Source: Lachnospiraceae bacterium
GTDB lineage: Bacteria; Bacillota; Clostridia; Lachnospirales; Lachnospiraceae
Reading direction: 5' to 3'
Length of the DNA stretch: 46,891 nucleotides
Assembly (NCBI GenBank): GCA_021199495.1
Contig: JAJQHY010000094.1
Span: 1 to 46,891, forward strand
Shown: piece by piece, positions 1 to 8,845 of the stretch
Position numbering within the stretch: the first letter of the stretch is position 1
Layout: each line of letters starts with the position of its first letter
Notes under the pieces: generated by a model
The model's input: the letters and a program-made list of their open reading frames with translations, nothing else
The model's database searches: none
What the model was told of the DNA's origin: nothing
Program-made: the position numbers and the translations under genes

Positions 1-100
1 AAAATGGCTGATTCTAAGCGGCTCTGGGTGGCTGATTCAGCCCGACCCTAACACTATCATATAATCTGTGAAATTGTTGAACGGACACTGGTGGAAATGA

Positions 101-598
101 ATGCGTAGAGCGGTTTTTTTTGATAGGGATGGAACAATTAATAAGGATGTAGGTTATTTACACAGAGTGCAGGATCTACAGATTATTGATGGTATCCCCC
201 AACTTATTAAACAATGTAATGATAAAGGGTATTTGGTAATTGTAATTACAAATCAGTCAGGAATAGCACGAGGAATTTACACTGTCTCTGAGATGAATTA
301 TCTTCATCATGTGTTATGTGAGCGCCTCCAGACTGAAACAGGAGCACATATTGATTCATTCTATTATTGTCCCCATTTACCAGAAATATCCGGCAAGTGT
401 AATTGCAGAAAGCCCGAGCCCGGGTTGTTTCTTAAAGCAATTGAAGAATGGAGTATTTGTGCTGAGTGTTCTATTTCAATTGGAGATTCGCTGAGAGATG
501 AGATTGCAAGTAAGAGAGCGGGCATAGGACAGTTTTTTTATATTGATGAAGTCCTTTCTGATGCAGATTTCGGGAATAAGGTTTTATGCACATTATAG
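101..598 (+). CDS. gmhB: HAD-family phosphatase, GmhB-like (heptose 1,7-bisphosphate 7-phosphatase)
   Basis: A 165-residue HAD-superfamily phosphatase of the HisB-N/GmhB group. The nucleophile motif FFDRDGT is at residues 6-12 (Asp8 nucleophile, Asp10 acid/base), ITNQSG follows at about 49-54, and a CPH...CNC zinc cluster with the RKPEPG motif lies near residues 90-108. GDSLRDE near 128-134 supplies the Mg-binding aspartates. In characterised GmhB the enzyme removes the C7 phosphate of D-glycero-D-manno-heptose 1,7-bisphosphate in the cytoplasm, feeding nucleotide-activated heptose for surface glycans. The length fits the family. The rest of any heptose operon would lie left of the window, so the substrate is inferred. 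A weak GGTGGA precedes the ATG and a TATAAT sits at 60-65. Confidence 0.75.
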   Translation: MRRAVFFDRDGTINKDVGYLHRVQDLQIIDGIPQLIKQCNDKGYLVIVITNQSGIARGIYTVSEMNYLHHVLCERLQTETGAHIDSFYYCPHLPEISGKCNCRKPEPGLFLKAIEEWSICAECSISIGDSLRDEIASKRAGIGQFFYIDEVLSDADFGNKVLCTL

Positions 599-610
599 AT
601 GAGGCACTGC

Positions 611-769
611 ATGAAGAGGATGTACGAAAATCCGGTTATGGAATTCTTATATTCCATTACAGGCGATTATGTTCCGGTTATTAAATTTGCAGATGCAATA
701 TGCGACCAGTTGGTGAAGGCGTATTGTCGACGGAAATTTGACGCCCCGCTTCAACATTCCGGAGTGTGA
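611..769 (+). CDS. small ORF of unknown function (52 aa)
   Basis: An open frame of 52 residues beginning MKRMYENPVMEFLYSITGDY, 12 bases after the GmhB-like gene. I do not recognise it and it has no good ribosome binding site. It could be the leftover start or tail of a gene disrupted when the downstream Rpn unit arrived. A perfect hairpin (CACGAA-CAA-TTCGTG, 774-788) lies between it and the repeat boundary near 798. Confidence 0.2.
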   Translation: MKRMYENPVMEFLYSITGDYVPVIKFADAICDQLVKAYCRRKFDAPLQHSGV

Positions 770-797
770 GAGACACGAACAATTCGTGAGCTTCGCT

Positions 798-1848
798 GGG
801 AAAACCACTTTACTCACCAAAAAGCTTGTGCTACAATAAGTTTACGGGTTTCTCACAGAGAGGTGACAAATGGCTAAGAAAGATTTCATGTCACTGACGA
901 TAAAGGACTCGTTCATGTTTTACGCGGTGATGTCGGACCCTGAGCAGTGCCGCAGGCTGCTGACACTGGTGCTGGACATGGAGATTGAGACTGTAACGGT
1001 ACAAAGAGAGGAAACCATTATTTACCATCCTGATTATCGCGGCATCCGCCTGGATGTGACAGCGATCGAGCATGGTACGCGGCGGCGCTTCAATGTGGAG
1101 ATGCAGGCGCAGACGGAGAAGGAGATCGCCAGGCGCAGCAGATATTACCACAGCCAGCTGGACAGTGATGCACTGCATGCCGGGCATGGCTATGGGGAAT
1201 TGCCGGATACATATGTGATTTTTATCTGCGATTTTGATCCGGTGGGCGCGGGCCTGTATCGCTACTGCTATGAGATGACCTGCCGCGAGACAGGAGCTGT
1301 GCTGGATGATGGGACACAAACGATATTTTTAAGCACAAAAGGAAAGAATAAAGATGCGGTTCCGCCGGAGCTGGTCAGCTTTCTGAAATATGTCGGGGAT
1401 CCCGCGACAAGGCAGCAGACCGAAGATGCCTTCGTCCGTTCTCTGGACACGCAGATTTCGACCATCAAACGGGATCGGGAATGGAGAAGCAGATATATGT
1501 TGTTTGAAATCATGATGGCGGAGGAACGGAAGGAAGGTGAGCTGCGAAAGTTGATTGATCTGTGCTGTCGCAAGCTCTCGAAGGGCAAGTCAGCTGAAGA
1601 AATTGCGGATGCTCTGGAGTGTGATATTTCCGAAATCAACGCCATTGTGGAGGCGGCGCAGAAATACGCGCCGGACTATGATGTCGACAGAATTTTAGAG
1701 GAACTGTGCGGAGAGACTCAACAGTAAAGTATAGTTGAGGGAACTCTTCTGCAAATGGAAATCGTGAGAAAGCCCGTGTACAGATGATGAAGGAAAACGG
1801 AGCCGCTGCGGGGAGAATGAAAAATTGTCTTCGTGCAGCGGCTCTGGG
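798..1848 (+). repeat. Rpn repeat unit, copy 1
   Basis: The stretch from GGGAAAAC at 798 to the imperfect hairpin ending about 1848 recurs at 2722-3770. The shared part covers about 70 bases of leader, the whole Rpn gene, and about 120 bases downstream. Inside the unit, ACGGGTTTCTCACAG at 844-858 is an imperfect inverted match to CGTGAGAAAGCCCGT at 1763-1777, so an inverted repeat brackets the coding region. The unit ends in a GAGCCGCTGC / GCAGCGGCTC hairpin. This is either a duplicated gene with its regulatory ends or a small mobile cassette. Confidence 0.75.
870..1727 (+). CDS. Rpn family recombination-promoting nuclease / PD-(D/E)XK transposase-like protein, copy 1
   Basis: A 285-residue member of the Rpn (PDDEXK family transposase) group. 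It opens with the typical KDFMSLTIKDSFMFYAVM. The nuclease core shows RLDVTA near residue 60 and NVEMQ near residue 75, the D...ExQ metal-binding pattern of this fold, and YVIFICDFDP near 115-124. The C-terminus is the helical tail that varies in the family (EERKEGELRK...), ending in a LCGETQQ motif shared with copy 2. Rpn proteins are known to promote RecA-independent DNA exchange and are usually multicopy; whether they move DNA in cells is unsettled. The start has a good GAGAGGTGAC ribosome binding site. The gene sits in a repeated unit (798-1848). Confidence 0.85.
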   Translation: MAKKDFMSLTIKDSFMFYAVMSDPEQCRRLLTLVLDMEIETVTVQREETIIYHPDYRGIRLDVTAIEHGTRRRFNVEMQAQTEKEIARRSRYYHSQLDSDALHAGHGYGELPDTYVIFICDFDPVGAGLYRYCYEMTCRETGAVLDDGTQTIFLSTKGKNKDAVPPELVSFLKYVGDPATRQQTEDAFVRSLDTQISTIKRDREWRSRYMLFEIMMAEERKEGELRKLIDLCCRKLSKGKSAEEIADALECDISEINAIVEAAQKYAPDYDVDRILEELCGETQQ

Positions 1849-1891
1849 CATATCTTGTCGGCGCATCGCTGGAAGGACGCCAGGGGAGGCA

Positions 1892-2620
1892 ATGATGCTG
1901 CAAACTATACTTTCATATATTCAGTCTATTGGTGACTTATGCGTTATAGGAATTACGCTGTATACTTTTTACCTCAGCTTTTATTCGTTGCGTATTGATT
2001 ATATCTCCGGAGGAATGTCCACGAGCATGTTTGAAGGAGATGCGCTGACATTTGTGTTTCAGTCCAAAACGATGAGGACAATGAGAATCAATGAAATATT
2101 GTTAATTACCAGAGACGGTGAACGGGTGAATTTCAAACTGAAAACCCCCGTGATGCTGGAGGGAAGGCGTTCCTCAGAGATTAATACGGGATGTTTTACC
2201 AGTATAGTTGGGATTGAAAAGCAGACAGATTTACTACTTGAGGCAAGAATGTTGGTTTTGAACACAGATGATGGACCTGTTTGTGTAAGAGCAAAACATT
2301 TAAAGTATATTCCTGTGCCTGTTCTTAAAAGAAAATACATCAAAGGAATATATAGTCCAAACTGTATGGTCTCGAGCACTGAAGTGAATGGAAAGGTGAT
2401 ATCTTCATGCGTAAAATATGCTGTATATATATTGACCGATAAGGAAGTGACAACGGTTTTGATGACAGAGAATGGATTAACAAATGTGACAGTGGGCGGG
2501 CATAATGCATATCACCTGCCGTCGCAGGATGTAGAAGATATAAAAAATTATCTGGCTCAAATCTGGAATATATTGCCGGAAAGATTGGCTGTTGAGGAAT
2601 TCAGATCAATTGTGGGTTGA
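1892..2620 (+). CDS. hypothetical membrane-anchored protein
   Basis: A 242-residue protein I do not recognise. I place the start at the ATG at 1892, 2 bases after AGGGGAGG (1882-1889) and directly before a hydrophobic segment; the frame is open upstream to 1784, but that part runs through the hairpin of the repeat unit. Residues about 8-30 (ILSYIQSIGDLCVIGITLYT) form one transmembrane helix, and the rest is a soluble, beta-rich domain probably in the cytoplasm. It lies between two copies of the Rpn unit, so it may have been carried with them or isolated by the duplication. No catalytic motif is visible. Confidence 0.6.
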   Translation: MMLQTILSYIQSIGDLCVIGITLYTFYLSFYSLRIDYISGGMSTSMFEGDALTFVFQSKTMRTMRINEILLITRDGERVNFKLKTPVMLEGRRSSEINTGCFTSIVGIEKQTDLLLEARMLVLNTDDGPVCVRAKHLKYIPVPVLKRKYIKGIYSPNCMVSSTEVNGKVISSCVKYAVYILTDKEVTTVLMTENGLTNVTVGGHNAYHLPSQDVEDIKNYLAQIWNILPERLAVEEFRSIVG

Positions 2621-2721
2621 TACAATGATAGAACAGATGAAAGATTACCATTTGTAATCCATAGATTTTGAACCTTGAAAACTTATGATAGGAAGCGGTT
2701 ATATGAATTCTCGGGACTTGA

Positions 2722-3770
2722 GGGAAAACTACTTTACTCACCAGAAAGCTTGTGCTACAATAAGTTTACGGGTTTCTCACAGAGAGGTGACAAATGTCAA
2801 AGAAAGATTTCATGTCACTGACGATAAAGGACTCGTTCATGTTTTACGCGGTGATGTCGGACCCGGAGCAGTGCCGCAGGCTGCTGACATTGGTGTTGGA
2901 CATGGAGATTGAGACCGTAACGGTACAAAGAGAGGAAACTATTATTTACCATCCTGATTATCGCGGCATCCGCCTGGACGTGACAGCGATCGAGCACGGA
3001 ACCCGCCGACGCTTCAACGTAGAGATGCAGGCGCAGACGGAGAAAGAGATTGCCAGACGCAGCAGATATTATCACAGCCAACTGGATAGTGACGCATTGC
3101 TCGCTGGACATGGCTATGGGGAACTGCCGGATACATATGTGATTTTTTTTGATCCGGTGGGCGCGGGCCTGTATCGCTACTGCTATGAGATGACCTGCCA
3201 CGAGACAGGGACTGTGCTGGACGATGGGACACAGACGATATTTTTAAGCACAAAAGGAAAGAATAAAGATGCGGTTCCGCCGGAGCTGGTCAGCTTTCTG
3301 AAATATGTCGGGGATCCCGCGACAAGGCAGCAGACCGAAGATGCCTTCGTCCGTTCTCTGGACACGCAGATTTCGACCATCAAACGGGATCGGGAATGGA
3401 GAAGCAGATATATGTTGTTTGAAATCATGATGGCGGAGGAACGGAAAGCGGGGCGCGAGGAGGGTCGACTGCGAAATTTGATTGACCAGTGCTGTCGCAA
3501 ACTTGTGAAGGGTCGGTCGAACGAAGAAATTGCGGACGCCCTGGAGTGTGATATTTCCGAGATTAACGCCATCGTGGAGGCGGCGCAGAAATACGCGTCG
3601 GACTATGATGTCGACAGAATTTTAGAGGAACTGTGCGGAGAGACTCAACAGTAATGTATAGTTGAGGGAACTTTTCTGCAAATGGAAATCGTGAGAAAGC
3701 CCGTGTACAGATGAGAAATATGCAAAAGCCGCTGCGGGGAAACAGGATTGTCTTTGCCACAGCGGCTGTG
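2722..3770 (+). repeat. Rpn repeat unit, copy 2
   Basis: Second copy of the unit at 798-1848. The 52 bases before the start codon are identical, a block of about 210 bases in the middle of the gene (3240-3450 here, 1320-1530 in copy 1) is identical, and the rest differs by scattered substitutions. The bracketing inverted repeat is at 2768-2782 and 3690-3704. The terminal hairpin (AGCCGCTG / CAGCGGCT, 3728-3768) has a diverged loop. Confidence 0.75.
2794..3654 (+). CDS. Rpn family nuclease / transposase-like protein, copy 2
   Basis: A 286-residue paralogue of the gene at 870-1727, over 90% identical by eye, with the same RLDVTA and NVEMQ nuclease residues and the same ribosome binding site. 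Two differences stand out. A 9-base in-frame deletion turns YVIFICDFDP into YVIFFDP, removing Ile-Cys-Asp from a conserved strand behind the active site. The helical tail carries an extra AGREEG-type turn (EERKAGREEGRLRNLID). It may therefore be catalytically impaired while still folding; the nuclease metal ligands themselves are intact. Confidence 0.83.
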   Translation: MSKKDFMSLTIKDSFMFYAVMSDPEQCRRLLTLVLDMEIETVTVQREETIIYHPDYRGIRLDVTAIEHGTRRRFNVEMQAQTEKEIARRSRYYHSQLDSDALLAGHGYGELPDTYVIFFDPVGAGLYRYCYEMTCHETGTVLDDGTQTIFLSTKGKNKDAVPPELVSFLKYVGDPATRQQTEDAFVRSLDTQISTIKRDREWRSRYMLFEIMMAEERKAGREEGRLRNLIDQCCRKLVKGRSNEEIADALECDISEINAIVEAAQKYASDYDVDRILEELCGETQQ

Positions 3771-3843
3771 TAATTACGTTTGAGAAGCTCGTAGAACCGC
3801 CAGCAGCAAAAGACCTTATTGAATTTAAAAATAATATATGCTA

Positions 3844-3893
3844 GAATGTCTCCAGATGTCCGCTGATACGGCGGAAGCGGAGGCATTCTTTTT
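3844..3893 (+). terminator. intrinsic terminator upstream of glnS
   Basis: GAATGTCTCC (3844-3853) pairs imperfectly with GGAGGCATTC, with an inner CCGCTGATACGGCGG hairpin, followed by CTTTTTAT. It separates the Rpn unit from glnS. Confidence 0.6.
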
Positions 3894-3967
3894 ATCGTTT
3901 CAGGCGGCTGATTTCAGGCGGCCGGGGCAGGCGCCTCCGGGAGAATTTGAATGACAGGTGAGGAATT

Positions 3968-5659
3968 ATGAGCGAGGAGAAGACCACATTAGAGACTGAC
4001 AGCAGCAAAGTCGTATCCAGAAATTTCATCGAGATGGAGATCGACAAGGACCTGAAGGAGGGCGTATACGACACGGTGCATACGCGGTTTCCGCCGGAGC
4101 CGAACGGCTATCTGCACATCGGGCATGCCAAGAGCATTCTCTTAAATTACGGCCTGGCGCAGGAGTACGGCGGCAAGTTCAATATGCGCTTTGATGATAC
4201 GAACCCGACCAAGGAGGATACGGAGTTTGTGGAGTCCATCAAGGCGGACGTCGCCTGGCTGGGTGCCGACTGGGAGGACCGGCTGTTTTTTGCGTCGGAT
4301 TACTTTGACCAGATGTATGAGGGCGCGGTGAAGCTGATTAAAAAGGGAAAGGCTTATGTGTCCGATTTATCCGCAGAGGAAATCCGCGAGTATCGCGGGA
4401 CGCTGACTGAGCCGGGCAAAGAGGATCCATCCGCAAACCGCAGTGTGGAGGAGAACCTGGCTTTATTTGAGGATATGAAAAACGGGAAATTTGCTGACGG
4501 CGAGAAGGTGCTGCGCGCCCGTATCGACATGGCAAGCCCCAATATGAATATGCGCGACCCGGTGATTTACCGCGTGGCGCACATGACCCACCACAATACG
4601 GGCGACAAATGGTGCATCTATCCGATGTATGATTTTGCGCATCCGATCGAGGACGCGATTGAGGACATCACGCACTCCATCTGTACACTGGAGTTTGAGG
4701 ACCACAGACCGTTGTATGACTGGGTGGTGAGAGAGCTGGAGTATCCGCACCCGCCGCGTCAGATCGAGTTTGCGAAGCTGTATCTCAAAAACGTGATCAC
4801 CGGCAAGCGCTATATCAAAAAGCTGGTGCTGGACGGCATCGTGGACGGCTGGGACGATCCGAGGCTGGTGTCCATCGCGGCGCTGCGCCGCAGGGGCTTT
4901 ACACCCGAGTCTATTAAAATGTTCGTGGATATGTGCGGCGTCTCCAAGGCCAACTCCACCGCGGATTATGCCGCTCTGGAATACTGCATCCGCGAAGACC
5001 TGAAATTGAAGAGCCCCCGCGTCATGGCGGTGCTCGACCCGATCAGACTGATCATTGACAATTATCCCGAGGGAGAAATCGAGTGGCTGGACGCTTCCAA
5101 TAATCTGGAAAATGAGGAGCTTGGCTCCCGGAAGGTTCCCTTCGGGAAAGTATTATATATTGACCGCGAGGACTTCATGGAGGAGCCGCCGAAAAAATAT
5201 TTCCGCCTCTTTCCCGGCAATGAAGTCCGCCTGATGAACGCCTACTTTGTGAAATGCGTGGATTATGTGAAGGACGCGGAGGGCAATGTGACCGAAGTCC
5301 ACTGCACCTACGACCCTGAGACGAAATCCGGCTCCGGCTTCACTGCCCGCAAGGTCAAGGGCACCATCCACTGGGTCTGCGCCGATACTGCGTTGCAGGC
5401 GGAGGTGCGCCTGTATGAGAATATTGTGGACGAGGAGAAGGGTGTCTACAACGAGGACGGCAGCCTGAACCTTAACCCCAACTCCCTGACCGTCCGCACC
5501 TGCTACGTGGAACCGTCCTTAAAAGACGCGAAGCCTTATGACCGCTTCCAGTTTGTCAGACAGGGATATTTCTGCGTGGACTACAAGGACACGACGGCGG
5601 AGAAGCTGGTGTTTAACAGGATTGTGTCGCTGAAGAGCTCTTTTAAATTGCCGAAATGA
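3968..5659 (+). CDS. glnS: glutamine--tRNA ligase
   Basis: A 563-residue class I aminoacyl-tRNA synthetase charging tRNA-Gln with glutamine. [17 protein letters not shown] holds the HIGH motif at residues 50-53, followed by [10 protein letters not shown]. The HYNT/DWCIYP stretch and the [17 protein letters not shown] motif near 300 are typical of GlnRS rather than GluRS. The KMSKS loop is replaced by [11 protein letters not shown], a variant seen in clostridial GlnRS. The C-terminal beta-barrel anticodon domain follows, including [26 protein letters not shown]. The start follows AGGTGAGGA. It is a single-gene unit with terminators on both sides. Confidence 0.97.
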   Translation: MSEEKTTLETDSSKVVSRNFIEMEIDKDLKEGVYDTVHTRFPPEPNGYLHIGHAKSILLNYGLAQEYGGKFNMRFDDTNPTKEDTEFVESIKADVAWLGADWEDRLFFASDYFDQMYEGAVKLIKKGKAYVSDLSAEEIREYRGTLTEPGKEDPSANRSVEENLALFEDMKNGKFADGEKVLRARIDMASPNMNMRDPVIYRVAHMTHHNTGDKWCIYPMYDFAHPIEDAIEDITHSICTLEFEDHRPLYDWVVRELEYPHPPRQIEFAKLYLKNVITGKRYIKKLVLDGIVDGWDDPRLVSIAALRRRGFTPESIKMFVDMCGVSKANSTADYAALEYCIREDLKLKSPRVMAVLDPIRLIIDNYPEGEIEWLDASNNLENEELGSRKVPFGKVLYIDREDFMEEPPKKYFRLFPGNEVRLMNAYFVKCVDYVKDAEGNVTEVHCTYDPETKSGSGFTARKVKGTIHWVCADTALQAEVRLYENIVDEEKGVYNEDGSLNLNPNSLTVRTCYVEPSLKDAKPYDRFQFVRQGYFCVDYKDTTAEKLVFNRIVSLKSSFKLPK

Positions 5660-5676
5660 TGTTTTGTACGAAAGCA

Positions 5677-5761
5677 GGATACAGGGCAGAAAAAGATAAG
5701 GCGAAGCTTTGCGATGAGCGCGGAGCCGTTCCGTTCTCTGCCCTGTATCCGGTAATTTTTC
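5677..5761 (+). terminator. glnS terminator
   Basis: GGATACAGGGCAGA (5677-5690) pairs perfectly with TCTGCCCTGTATCC (5737-5750), followed by GGTAATTTTTCT. The long loop contains secondary pairing (GCGGAGCCGTTCCG). Confidence 0.75.
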
Positions 5762-5784
5762 TGTAATTGGTAAGGATATACGGT

Positions 5785-7167
5785 ATGGACCTCATGATAC
5801 AGCTCTCCACAGGCGGCAATTCCGCCCACCTGTACGAGCAGATCTACGACTACATCAAAAGTGAAATCAAAGGAGGGAAGCTGACCCGCGGTGAGAAGCT
5901 TCCCTCTACCCGTATTCTGGCCCAGAATCTCCAGGTCAGCCGCGCTACCGTGGACCTCGCCTACGGACAGCTGGTCAGTGAGGGTTATCTTGAATCCAGA
6001 CCCGGCAGCGGCTATTATGTGGGGAATGTGAGAGAGCTGTACGGCCTGGACGGCATTCGCAGGCAGCCTGTGGAGGAAGAGCCTGTGCGGGAAGACTACG
6101 ATATCGATTTTTCCACGGCGGCTGTCGATATGGAGCAGTTCCCTTTCAGTACCTGGCGCAAGATCAACCGCTCCCTGCTTTCCCAGGACAACGCAAGCCT
6201 TTTTTCCCTCGGAGATCCGCAGGGCGATATGTCGCTTCGCAAAACCATCGCCGACTACCTGCACAGCTCCCGGGGCGCAAACCTTTCCCCCAAGCAGCTG
6301 ATCGTGGGCGCGGGCAACGAATATCTCCTGCTTTTACTGGAAAAAATTCTGGGAGACAAGCGGCATATCGCGCTCGAAAGTCCGACTTACCGCAAGGCAT
6401 TTTTAAGCTTTCAAAGCTTTGGTTTTGAAATCAGCGCCATTCCCATGGACAGCCAGGGCATGCGGGTGGATGAACTGGAAAAAAGCGGCGCACAGATCGC
6501 TTATGTCATGCCCGCTCACCAGTATCCGACCGGAATTGTCATGCCCATCGGCCGCAGACAGGAACTGTTATCGTGGGCGAACGACGAAGAGGACCGCTAT
6601 ATTATTGAGGATGATCATGACAGTGAGTTCCGCTATAAGGGCAAACCGATTCCCTGCCTGCAGTCCATTGACAGCGGCGGCAAGGTCATTTATATCGGAA
6701 CCTTTTCCAAGGCGATTGCGCCGGCGATCCGTGTCAGCTACCTGGCACTGCCGGAGCCGTTATTGACGGTTTACCGCGAGCATTTCCGCTTCTTTTCCTC
6801 CACGGTGCCGCGCATGGACCAGAGTACCCTGCAGCAGTTTCTGGTGGAAGGGCATTTCGAGCGGCATTTAAACCGGATGCGCAAATGCTATCGCGCCAAG
6901 CACGATTTCCTGCTGCAGCAGTTAAAGCCTTTCCGCAGGCAGTTTATTATCGGCGGCGAGAACGCGGGGACGTTTCTCACGCTGACCGCCAGGGACGGGC
7001 GCAGTCAGGAGGAGCTGGTCGCGGCGGCCGCCGCGCAGAAAATCAAAGTTTATCCCATGGATGTGCAGGGGAACAGTTCTGAGACGGTTCTGATTGGATA
7101 TGGGGGACTGAATCTGGAGCAGATTGAGCAGGGAGTCAGTGCCTTAAAAAAAGCATTTCTGCTGTAG
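5785..7167 (+). CDS. MocR-type PLP-dependent aminotransferase / GntR-family regulator
   Basis: A 460-residue MocR fusion. Residues about 5-75 form a GntR winged helix (LYEQIYDYIKSEIKGGKL..., RILAQNLQVSRATVDLAYGQL). Residues about 110-460 form a fold-type I aminotransferase domain with the PLP lysine in YIGTFSKAIAPAIRVSYL and the DDHDSEFRYKG motif. Such proteins usually sense PLP or an amino acid and control vitamin B6 (PdxR), GABA or taurine genes; no target gene lies next to it, so the ligand is unknown. I choose the ATG at 5785, 8 bases after GGTAAGGA; an upstream TTG in frame is less likely. It converges on the next gene across a shared terminator. Confidence 0.88.
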   Translation: MDLMIQLSTGGNSAHLYEQIYDYIKSEIKGGKLTRGEKLPSTRILAQNLQVSRATVDLAYGQLVSEGYLESRPGSGYYVGNVRELYGLDGIRRQPVEEEPVREDYDIDFSTAAVDMEQFPFSTWRKINRSLLSQDNASLFSLGDPQGDMSLRKTIADYLHSSRGANLSPKQLIVGAGNEYLLLLLEKILGDKRHIALESPTYRKAFLSFQSFGFEISAIPMDSQGMRVDELEKSGAQIAYVMPAHQYPTGIVMPIGRRQELLSWANDEEDRYIIEDDHDSEFRYKGKPIPCLQSIDSGGKVIYIGTFSKAIAPAIRVSYLALPEPLLTVYREHFRFFSSTVPRMDQSTLQQFLVEGHFERHLNRMRKCYRAKHDFLLQQLKPFRRQFIIGGENAGTFLTLTARDGRSQEELVAAAAAQKIKVYPMDVQGNSSETVLIGYGGLNLEQIEQGVSALKKAFLL

Positions 7168-7174
7168 TAAAAAA

Positions 7175-7211
7175 AGCGCGGACAACAGTTGCTGTCCGCG
7201 CTTGTCTTTTT
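7175..7211. terminator. bidirectional terminator
   Basis: AGCGCGGACA (7175-7184) and TGTCCGCGCT (7193-7202) form a perfect stem, flanked by A5 on the left and CTTGTCTTTTTTT on the right, so it works for both converging genes. Confidence 0.88.
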
Positions 7212-7637
7212 TTACTCATCTTCCTCATCATCGAAAAAGGGTTCCACCTTCTCGACGGTTTCCTGTGTGGAATACCAGGCCTTCTCGATGGAGTCCGCAG
7301 CCTTCTGGGCGGCTTCCTCGGCAGCGTCCGCGGCGGTATCCTTCGCGGTTTTTACCCATTCCATTGTCTTGTCACAGGCGTCGCCCGCCACCTCGGTGGT
7401 CTTCTTTTTGACATCATTCACCACTTCCTTCGCTTTTTCCATCAGGTTGGAGGAATCTATGGTGACGTAGGATTTTTCTTCTTCTGTGTTCGGCTCCTCT
7501 GCAGACATGCCCGCGGTATCAGCGTCGTGATTGACCTTGACGGTGATGTAGCCTTTATCCTTTAAGTAAAGATACACACCGCATACAGCGGCAGTGGCTG
7601 CTGTGAGCTTCAGTAAAAAATGACTTTTCTTTTTCAT
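7212..7637 (-). CDS. acidic, membrane-anchored hypothetical protein with helical repeats
   Basis: A 141-residue protein starting MKKKSHFLLKLTAATAAVCG, with one N-terminal hydrophobic segment (residues about 8-24) that could be an uncleaved anchor or signal. It is followed by a charged, Ala/Lys/Glu-rich helical region (VVNDVKKKTTEVAGDACDKT, TAKDTAADAAEEAAQKAADS) resembling LEA or apolipoprotein-like amphipathic repeats, and ends DDEEDE. I take the ATG at 7637, behind GAGAGGA, rather than the upstream start 11 codons earlier. Function unknown; similar YtxH-like proteins in Firmicutes are cell-envelope or stress associated. Confidence 0.65.
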   Translation of the reverse strand: MKKKSHFLLKLTAATAAVCGVYLYLKDKGYITVKVNHDADTAGMSAEEPNTEEEKSYVTIDSSNLMEKAKEVVNDVKKKTTEVAGDACDKTMEWVKTAKDTAADAAEEAAQKAADSIEKAWYSTQETVEKVEPFFDDEEDE

Positions 7638-7761
7638 ATGCGTTGTCCTCTCTTTCAAAGCATAAGACATGATTGCTTAACCACTTGCGACATATTACAG
7701 TGTACCCCCTTTTTACAAAAAAACAAGTGTCAGAAAGTGAAAAAAGATTTAAAAAAGTATA

Positions 7762-8523
7762 TTATTTCTGCGGCCGGTAGATCGGATCGGCCGGATAGCC
7801 GCCCTTCATTTTCTGCATGCCGCGCTGGATGGCGTCGCGGGAGTTTTTCCAGTCGGCATCTTTATTGCGGTAGTCATATTTTTCGATGAGCCAGGCCACG
7901 TCCTCGTAGGTGCGTTCCATATTGTCGATCATCAGCTTGCGCATTTCCTTATAAAACTGATCCCGCGCATCGCCCTTTAAAAACTTGTCCGCGGCCTCGC
8001 ACAGGTCACCGAAGTGGGTCAGGCAGAAGCCCTTGCCGTTCAATATTTTGTCATGGAATTTGGAATCCTCCTGATAGAGGTAGAAAAAGGTGTCCATGTA
8101 GCGGTCGTAGTTGGCCTTGAAGCGGTCGCAGATGTAGCAGGATTCATTTTCTTTGTGAATCCAGTCCACCAGGGCGTTTTCTCCTTCGGCGGCGGGTTTT
8201 CTGAAAAGCTTGAACGAACCTTTCGAGGGAGCCACCTGGTCGAAGGCTTTGGTCATTTCATCGATCTTTTTACGATAATGGGTTTTCAGAATCCAGGCGT
8301 TGCCGAGAGAGTTGCCGTAGTCGTACATTTTCTGGAAATGCTTGCGGCAGAAGCCGGCCTGGTCGGTGTCGGCGCGCACATCACTCTCCATGTAGGAGGA
8401 GCTGTTGCCTAAAACAAAGTCGATGGTGTCCTGCTCGAGCTTGCGCTCAATGTAGCAGATGGGGCATTCGTCCTGGGCGTCGACGGCTTCGTTTAAAGGG
8501 ATTGTGTATAGTTTTTCTTTCAT
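7762..8523 (-). CDS. DUF6062-like cysteine-rich protein
   Basis: A 253-residue cytoplasmic protein. It has two similar Cys clusters, CPIC (residues 20-23) with FCRKHF (about 58-63), and CYIC (about 130-133) with FCLTHF (about 166-171). This suggests two metal-binding or redox units from an internal duplication. The pattern fits the DUF6062 family common in Lachnospiraceae, whose function is unknown. A strong AGGAGGTCATTCC precedes the start. Its 5' region contains a long stem-loop (8571-8633). Confidence 0.7.
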   Translation of the reverse strand: MKEKLYTIPLNEAVDAQDECPICYIERKLEQDTIDFVLGNSSSYMESDVRADTDQAGFCRKHFQKMYDYGNSLGNAWILKTHYRKKIDEMTKAFDQVAPSKGSFKLFRKPAAEGENALVDWIHKENESCYICDRFKANYDRYMDTFFYLYQEDSKFHDKILNGKGFCLTHFGDLCEAADKFLKGDARDQFYKEMRKLMIDNMERTYEDVAWLIEKYDYRNKDADWKNSRDAIQRGMQKMKGGYPADPIYRPQK

Positions 8524-8845
8524 GGAATGACCTCCTGGTTAAAGTGCAATTACAAACATTCGTAAATAAGTCGTGCAGAGAAGCCTCTACAGCACGAAAA
8601 TCGCTCAGCGGTTTATGCTTTCTGCACTCTGCTTCACAATGTCCGGACAATAGATATTTCGAATTGGATTAAACTCAGTATAGCATAATCTGAAAGATTA
8701 AAAAACACTAAATTCCCATAAAAGCGTTGAATTTGATCAGGAAAAAAATTATACTGAGACAGAATGAGTAAGTGGGCAGGAATGGCGCGTGAAGAGGGGC
8801 GCAGACAGCCAGGCTGTGCGAAAATGAGATGTAAGAAGGTGCTGC
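8524..8845. other. divergent intergenic region with promoters and a stem-loop
   Basis: 322 bases without a gene. On the plus strand, TTGAAT (8727-8732), a 17-base spacer and TATACT (8750-8755) make a good promoter for the ABC operon. On the minus strand, TGCTATACT (complement of 8678-8688) makes an extended -10 for the DUF6062-like gene. In its leader, GTGCAGAGAAGC (from 8571) pairs with GCTTTCTGCAC (to about 8633) with one bulge. I see no coding frame worth listing. Confidence 0.5.
8727..8755 (+). promoter_or_regulatory. promoter of the ABC/FtsX operon
   Basis: TTGAAT, 17 bases, TATACT. The predicted start near 8762 leaves a leader of about 84 bases before the ATPase gene. Confidence 0.65.

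Noticed and set aside
3655-3967. Possible T-box or other riboswitch ahead of glnS
   Set aside because: No AGGGTGGnACCGCG box or specifier-loop layout. The hairpins present are the Rpn-unit end and an ordinary terminator.
8571-8633. Stem-loop before the DUF6062-like gene as a riboswitch
   Set aside because: One bulged stem without a recognisable aptamer core or terminator switch; noted only within the intergenic entry.
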